From the NCBI GenBank assembly GCA_023431725.1, contig JAEYVN010000436.1, positions 1-8,055 on the forward strand: a stretch of 8,055 nt of DNA, read 5' to 3'. Origin of the DNA: Pseudomonadota bacterium (lineage in GTDB: Bacteria; Pseudomonadota; Alphaproteobacteria; Rhizobiales; Xanthobacteraceae). Positions 5,267-8,055 of the stretch are shown piece after piece. Each line of letters starts with the position of its first letter. Position 1 is the first letter of the stretch. The notes below the pieces were generated by a model. The model was not told the DNA's origin. It worked only from the letters and a program-made list of their open reading frames with translations, and ran no database searches. Made by a program: the position numbers and the translations under genes.

Positions 5267-6531
5267 TCCCGGGCTTTTGCCGCGATTGCGCTGCGGAGGC
5301 TGGTACCGCCAATCGCTGCAAGGCCTGCGGCTCGCCGCGCCTGCTGCGGCATCCGGAAATCGCGGAATTGTCGGTTGCGCACATCGATTGCGACGCCTTC
5401 TACGCCACCATCGAGAAGCGGGACGATCCCGCCCTCGCCGACCGGCCGCTGATCATCGGCGGCGGCACCCGCGGCGTCGTCTCGACCGCCTGCTACATCG
5501 CGCGGACCTACGGCGTGCATTCGGCGATGCCGATGTTCAAGGCGCGGCAGCTTTGCCCGGACGCTGCGATCGTCAAGCCGAACATGGCCAAATATGTCGA
5601 GGTGGCGCGTGAGGTCCGCGCCGTCATGCGCGATCTCACCCCGCTGGTCGAGCCGGTCTCGATCGACGAGGCCTTTCTCGATCTGTCGGGCACCGAGCGG
5701 CTGCATGGCCGCAGTCCGGCGAAATCGCTGGCGCAATTTGCGCGCGATGTGGAGCGCCGGATCGGCATCACAGTCTCGGTCGGGCTGTCCTACAACAAGT
5801 TCCTGGCCAAGATCGCCTCCGACCTCGACAAGCCGCGCGGCTTTGCCGTGCTCGGCCGTACGGAAGCCGCGAGCTTTCTCGCCACCAAGCCGATCTCGAT
5901 CATCTTCGGCATCGGCAAGGTGGCGCAGGAACGGCTGGCCCGCGACGGCTTTCGCACCGTCGCCGATCTGCAGAAACACGACGAGACCGAACTGATGCGG
6001 CGGCTCGGTGCGGAGGGTCAGCGGCTGAGCCGCCTGTCGCGCGGCATCGATCATCGCAAGGTGGTGCCGGACCGCGACGCCAAGAGCATTTCGGCCGAGA
6101 CGACCTTCAACCACGACATCGCCGAGATGCGGCCGCTGGAGAAGATCCTGTGGGACCTCAGCGAGCGCGTGTCGGCGCGGCTGAAAGCCAAGTCGCTGAG
6201 CGGATCGACGGTGACGCTGAAGCTCAAGAGCAAGGACTTCCAGCTGCGGACGCGGGCCCGCTCGCTCAACGATCCAACGCAGCTGGCGCGGCGGATTTTC
6301 GACAGCGGACGCGACTTGCTGGCGCGGGAGATCGACGGCACGAAATTCCGGTTGATCGGCATCGGCGTCTCGCATCTGCAGCCGTCGGAGGTGGCCGATC
6401 CCGACGACCTGCTCGATCCTGTGGGCCGCAAGGCGGCGGCCAGCGAGCGCACGCTCGATGTGCTGCGGGCGAAATTCGGCCGCGACGCGATCATGCGCGG
6501 GCTCGGCTTCAGCGAAGACGACGACCGTTAG
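5263..6531 (+). CDS. dinB: DNA polymerase IV (Y family) with N-terminal zinc-ribbon-like extension
   Basis: DinB is a low-fidelity Y-family polymerase for translesion synthesis. The 422-aa protein has the palm motif [18 protein letters not shown] (metal ligand Asp42), the steric/finger stretch [20 protein letters not shown], and SIDEAFLD with catalytic Asp135 and Glu136. It then has [20 protein letters not shown], a helix-hairpin-helix thumb ([12 protein letters not shown]) and a little-finger domain (about 270-385). Residues 1-35, before the polymerase core, hold CRDC and CKAC (Cys6, Cys9, Cys19, Cys22), a probable zinc ribbon absent from E. coli DinB. Near the C-terminus DDLLDP (about 383-388) lies where related DinB proteins have a clamp-binding motif such as QLDLF, but it is degenerate. 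The ATG at 5263 is chosen for its ATGA overlap with DUF3572; the in-frame GTG at 5245 would lie inside that gene. No LexA box is visible before the operon. The stop is 8 bases from the convergent eipB stop. Confidence 0.96.
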   Translation: MIPGFCRDCAAEAGTANRCKACGSPRLLRHPEIAELSVAHIDCDAFYATIEKRDDPALADRPLIIGGGTRGVVSTACYIARTYGVHSAMPMFKARQLCPDAAIVKPNMAKYVEVAREVRAVMRDLTPLVEPVSIDEAFLDLSGTERLHGRSPAKSLAQFARDVERRIGITVSVGLSYNKFLAKIASDLDKPRGFAVLGRTEAASFLATKPISIIFGIGKVAQERLARDGFRTVADLQKHDETELMRRLGAEGQRLSRLSRGIDHRKVVPDRDAKSISAETTFNHDIAEMRPLEKILWDLSERVSARLKAKSLSGSTVTLKLKSKDFQLRTRARSLNDPTQLARRIFDSGRDLLAREIDGTKFRLIGIGVSHLQPSEVADPDDLLDPVGRKAAASERTLDVLRAKFGRDAIMRGLGFSEDDDR

Positions 6532-6539
6532 ACGAACCG

Positions 6540-7409
6540 CTATTTACAAGGCTTGGCGGGCCGCACTTCGAGCGACGTCATTTCGCCGGCGACGACGAAA
6601 TCGTTGTAATCCAGCGACAACGCCCTCGAAATCCCATTCTCGAACAACTCGAAGCGGATCGAATAGACAGGCGTCTGCTCTCCGCCTTCCTTGCCCTTGT
6701 CGAAATAACTGATCGTGACCGGCCAGCGCCGCATCTTCGACAGCGCGGCATCTTTCGCCGTGACGTCATTGAGCTTGCTGACATCCGGCTCGATCACCGG
6801 TCCAATCACGCTCAGAGTCTCATAGACCTTGTCGCCGGTTTCGGAGCCGTCGAAGACCGGTCCCTGCAGCAAAGACTGGCCTGTGCGCGCGGCGGCAATG
6901 ATGCGACGCATATGGTCGGTCGGGAAAAAGATTTCCGATGAATCGATTCCGAATTTTTTCGCCTGTGGTTTGCTCAGGCTGACGCCGAGTTTTGCGCCGT
7001 TGCGCTCCGCGCGTCCATCGACCGTGTTCTTGAGCTTCTGGTCGATGTAATTCTGCGAGTTGAAACGAAACGTCTTCGCCGCGGCATCTTCCCATGTCGC
7101 CGCACGCATGTCCGACGTCATCAGCCTGCCCTCGCCCGCATCGATTTCCGACACCTGACGGAATTGCAGCGCGTAGCCCTCGCACGAACTGCCGGAAAAA
7201 TCGTAGAGGATTCGGCCGCGCACCGACTCGATCGGGCGGTTGCCGCGCGCCGATGACAATTTCAGGTCATAGACCGCACGATGCGGAACGAAATCCACGC
7301 CGTCGGACTTTGGGATATCGGCCTTCTGCGCCGGAGCGGCCCCGGCGATACCGGCCGATATCACCACCACCACGGCGGCGGCACACCAACCCAAGCGCGT
7401 ATCAGTCAT
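6540..7409 (-). CDS. eipB: EipB-family (DUF1849) periplasmic envelope-integrity protein
   Basis: This 289-aa exported protein matches the DUF1849/EipB family, a spiral beta fold conserved in alphaproteobacteria and needed for cell-envelope integrity in Brucella. An N-terminal signal peptide is evident: MTDTRLGWC, a hydrophobic run of Ala/Val/Ile, then AGAAPAQ with probable cleavage after about residue 24. Family landmarks are VPHRAVYDLKL (41-51), GRILYDFSGSSCEGY, LQFRQVSEID, FPTDHM, DGSETGDKVYETLSV, RWPVTISYFD, and the C-terminal block of FELFENGISRALSLDYNDF. Only two cysteines lie in the mature part, Cys76 and Cys288, placed like the disulfide described for Brucella EipB (Cys69-Cys278). The frame extends upstream, but the ATG at 7409 is chosen because GAGGAA precedes it at good distance and the signal peptide follows directly. 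It is convergent with dinB and divergent from ridA, so it is probably monocistronic. The family call is from memory of the motif pattern. Confidence 0.88.
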   Translation of the reverse strand: MTDTRLGWCAAAVVVVISAGIAGAAPAQKADIPKSDGVDFVPHRAVYDLKLSSARGNRPIESVRGRILYDFSGSSCEGYALQFRQVSEIDAGEGRLMTSDMRAATWEDAAAKTFRFNSQNYIDQKLKNTVDGRAERNGAKLGVSLSKPQAKKFGIDSSEIFFPTDHMRRIIAAARTGQSLLQGPVFDGSETGDKVYETLSVIGPVIEPDVSKLNDVTAKDAALSKMRRWPVTISYFDKGKEGGEQTPVYSIRFELFENGISRALSLDYNDFVVAGEMTSLEVRPAKPCK

Positions 7410-7560
7410 TAGGATTCCTCGCAGCGCAAAAGATAGAATTGCCTTCGGATTGCTGCAACCTCTCCAGGGCAGTCCTCGGACCATCAAGACTTGCGGACAG
7501 GGAGCCAATCGGCGAAGAGAATGCGTCCATTATGAGGCGCGCTTGGCGCAGGAGGAATGA
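7410..7560. promoter_or_regulatory. Divergent eipB/ridA intergenic region
   Basis: These 151 bases must hold both promoters. Visible elements are the eipB ribosome site (complement of about 7412-7420), overlapping a GATTC (GANTC) site at 7413-7417, and the ridA site AGGAGG at 7550-7555. No convincing -35/-10 pair or CtrA box was found by eye. Confidence 0.4.
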
Positions 7561-8028
7561 ATGGCTGGAGTCGTCGAGAAAAAGCTGGCCGATCTCGGAA
7601 TTGTGTTGCCGACACCCGCGGCCCCGGTCGCCAATTATGTCGGCTTCGTGCGCACCGGCAATCTGCTGGTGGTGTCCGGTCAGCTTTGCCTCGATGCCGA
7701 AGGGAAGCTGGTGGCCAAAGGCAAACTCGGCGCCGACGTCTCGATCGAGGACGGCCAGAAGGCGGCACGCGCCTGCGCGATCAATCTCTTTGCACAGATC
7801 AAGGCGGCTCTGGGCGACCTCGACAAGGTCGTGCGCGTGGTCAGGCTTGGCGGCTTCATCAATGCGGATCCAAACTTCCTCGACGCTCCGAAGGTGATGA
7901 ACGGAGCCTCCGACCTCATGGTGACGGCGTTCGCCGACAAGGGCCGTCACGCCCGCAGCACCATCGGCGTCTCCGTGCTGCCGATGGACGCAGCGGTTGA
8001 AGTCGAAGGCATGTTCGAAGTCGCGTAA
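7561..8028 (+). CDS. RidA/YjgF/UK114 family protein
   Basis: This 155-aa protein belongs to the RidA superfamily of small trimeric proteins; the archetype hydrolyses reactive enamine/imine intermediates such as 2-aminoacrylate. The pattern is clear: VANYVGFVRTGNLLVVSGQL near the N-terminus, EDGQKAARACAINLFAQIKAALGDLDKVVRVVRLGGFI in the middle, and HARSTIGVSVLPMDAAVEVEGMFEV at the end. Arg132 sits where the catalytic carboxylate-binding arginine (Arg105 of E. coli RidA) lies, so deaminase-type activity is possible. At 155 aa it is longer than classic RidA (about 128 aa) and resembles the longer YjgF-like subfamily (cd02199 type), for which the substrate is not established; hence no gene symbol. 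The start is well fixed: AGGAGG (7550-7555) ends 5 bases before the ATG. No terminator is visible before the window ends. Confidence 0.94.
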   Translation: MAGVVEKKLADLGIVLPTPAAPVANYVGFVRTGNLLVVSGQLCLDAEGKLVAKGKLGADVSIEDGQKAARACAINLFAQIKAALGDLDKVVRVVRLGGFINADPNFLDAPKVMNGASDLMVTAFADKGRHARSTIGVSVLPMDAAVEVEGMFEVA

Positions 8029-8055
8029 GCGAACACGCCATGCCCGGATTGAGCT

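Noticed and set aside
4924..6375. A 483-codon open frame on the - strand opposite DUF3572 and dinB
   Set aside because: Same cause: dinB is certain, and the antisense product is Arg/His/Asp-rich with no recognisable motif and no ribosome site.
7410..7508. 33-residue N-terminal extension of eipB
   Set aside because: It would place a non-hydrophobic stretch before a clear signal peptide; the ATG at 7409 has a good ribosome site.
8040..8055. Possible start of a further + strand gene (ATGCCCGGATTG...)
   Set aside because: Only 16 bases are in the window and no ribosome site is clear, so it cannot be supported.

Overview
The window (8,055 bases, high GC, strong G/C preference at third codon positions) looks like a chromosomal core region of an alphaproteobacterium, most likely of the Bradyrhizobium/Rhodopseudomonas/Afipia/Nitrobacter group (Nitrobacteraceae). 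This is inferred from protein families largely restricted to alphaproteobacteria (DivK, PleD, DUF3572, an EipB/DUF1849 protein, an alphaproteobacterial-type DinB) and from the gene order; no database search was possible. No insertion sequence, phage gene, CRISPR array, tRNA or rRNA was seen.

Layout. (1) Bases 1-2343, + strand: a tight operon with the 3' half of rnr (RNase R), a small two-helix zinc-ribbon membrane protein (DUF983) and a Nudix hydrolase, with a 4-base gap and then an ATGA overlap. (2) Bases 2353-2629, + strand: rpmG (ribosomal protein L33), with a candidate promoter of its own and a textbook intrinsic terminator. (3) Bases 2634-3082: 449 bases without a convincing gene. It holds short palindromes, a degenerate CtrA-like site and a second + strand intrinsic terminator with no gene in front of it, so an unrecognised small RNA is possible. 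(4) Bases 3083-4840, - strand: the divK-pleD cell-cycle signalling operon, a single-domain response regulator followed by a two-receiver diguanylate cyclase. (5) Bases 4967-6531, + strand, divergent from divK: a DUF3572 protein joined by an ATGA overlap to dinB (DNA polymerase IV), whose protein carries an N-terminal four-cysteine zinc-ribbon-like extension. (6) Bases 6540-7409, - strand: an exported EipB-family envelope protein, ending only 8 bases from the dinB stop. (7) Bases 7561-8028, + strand: a RidA-family protein, divergent from eipB.

How they work together. Regions 1-2 are RNA turnover, housekeeping and translation. DivK and PleD form the polarity and c-di-GMP module that controls CtrA and the swarmer/stalked or asymmetric-division programme in alphaproteobacteria. 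EipB is a periplasmic envelope-integrity factor. DinB is a translesion polymerase. I found no wholly new system. The observations most worth a second look are the coupling of the uncharacterised DUF3572 gene to a zinc-ribbon DinB, the orphan terminator in the 2634-3082 gap, and the Nudix box split by an insertion.
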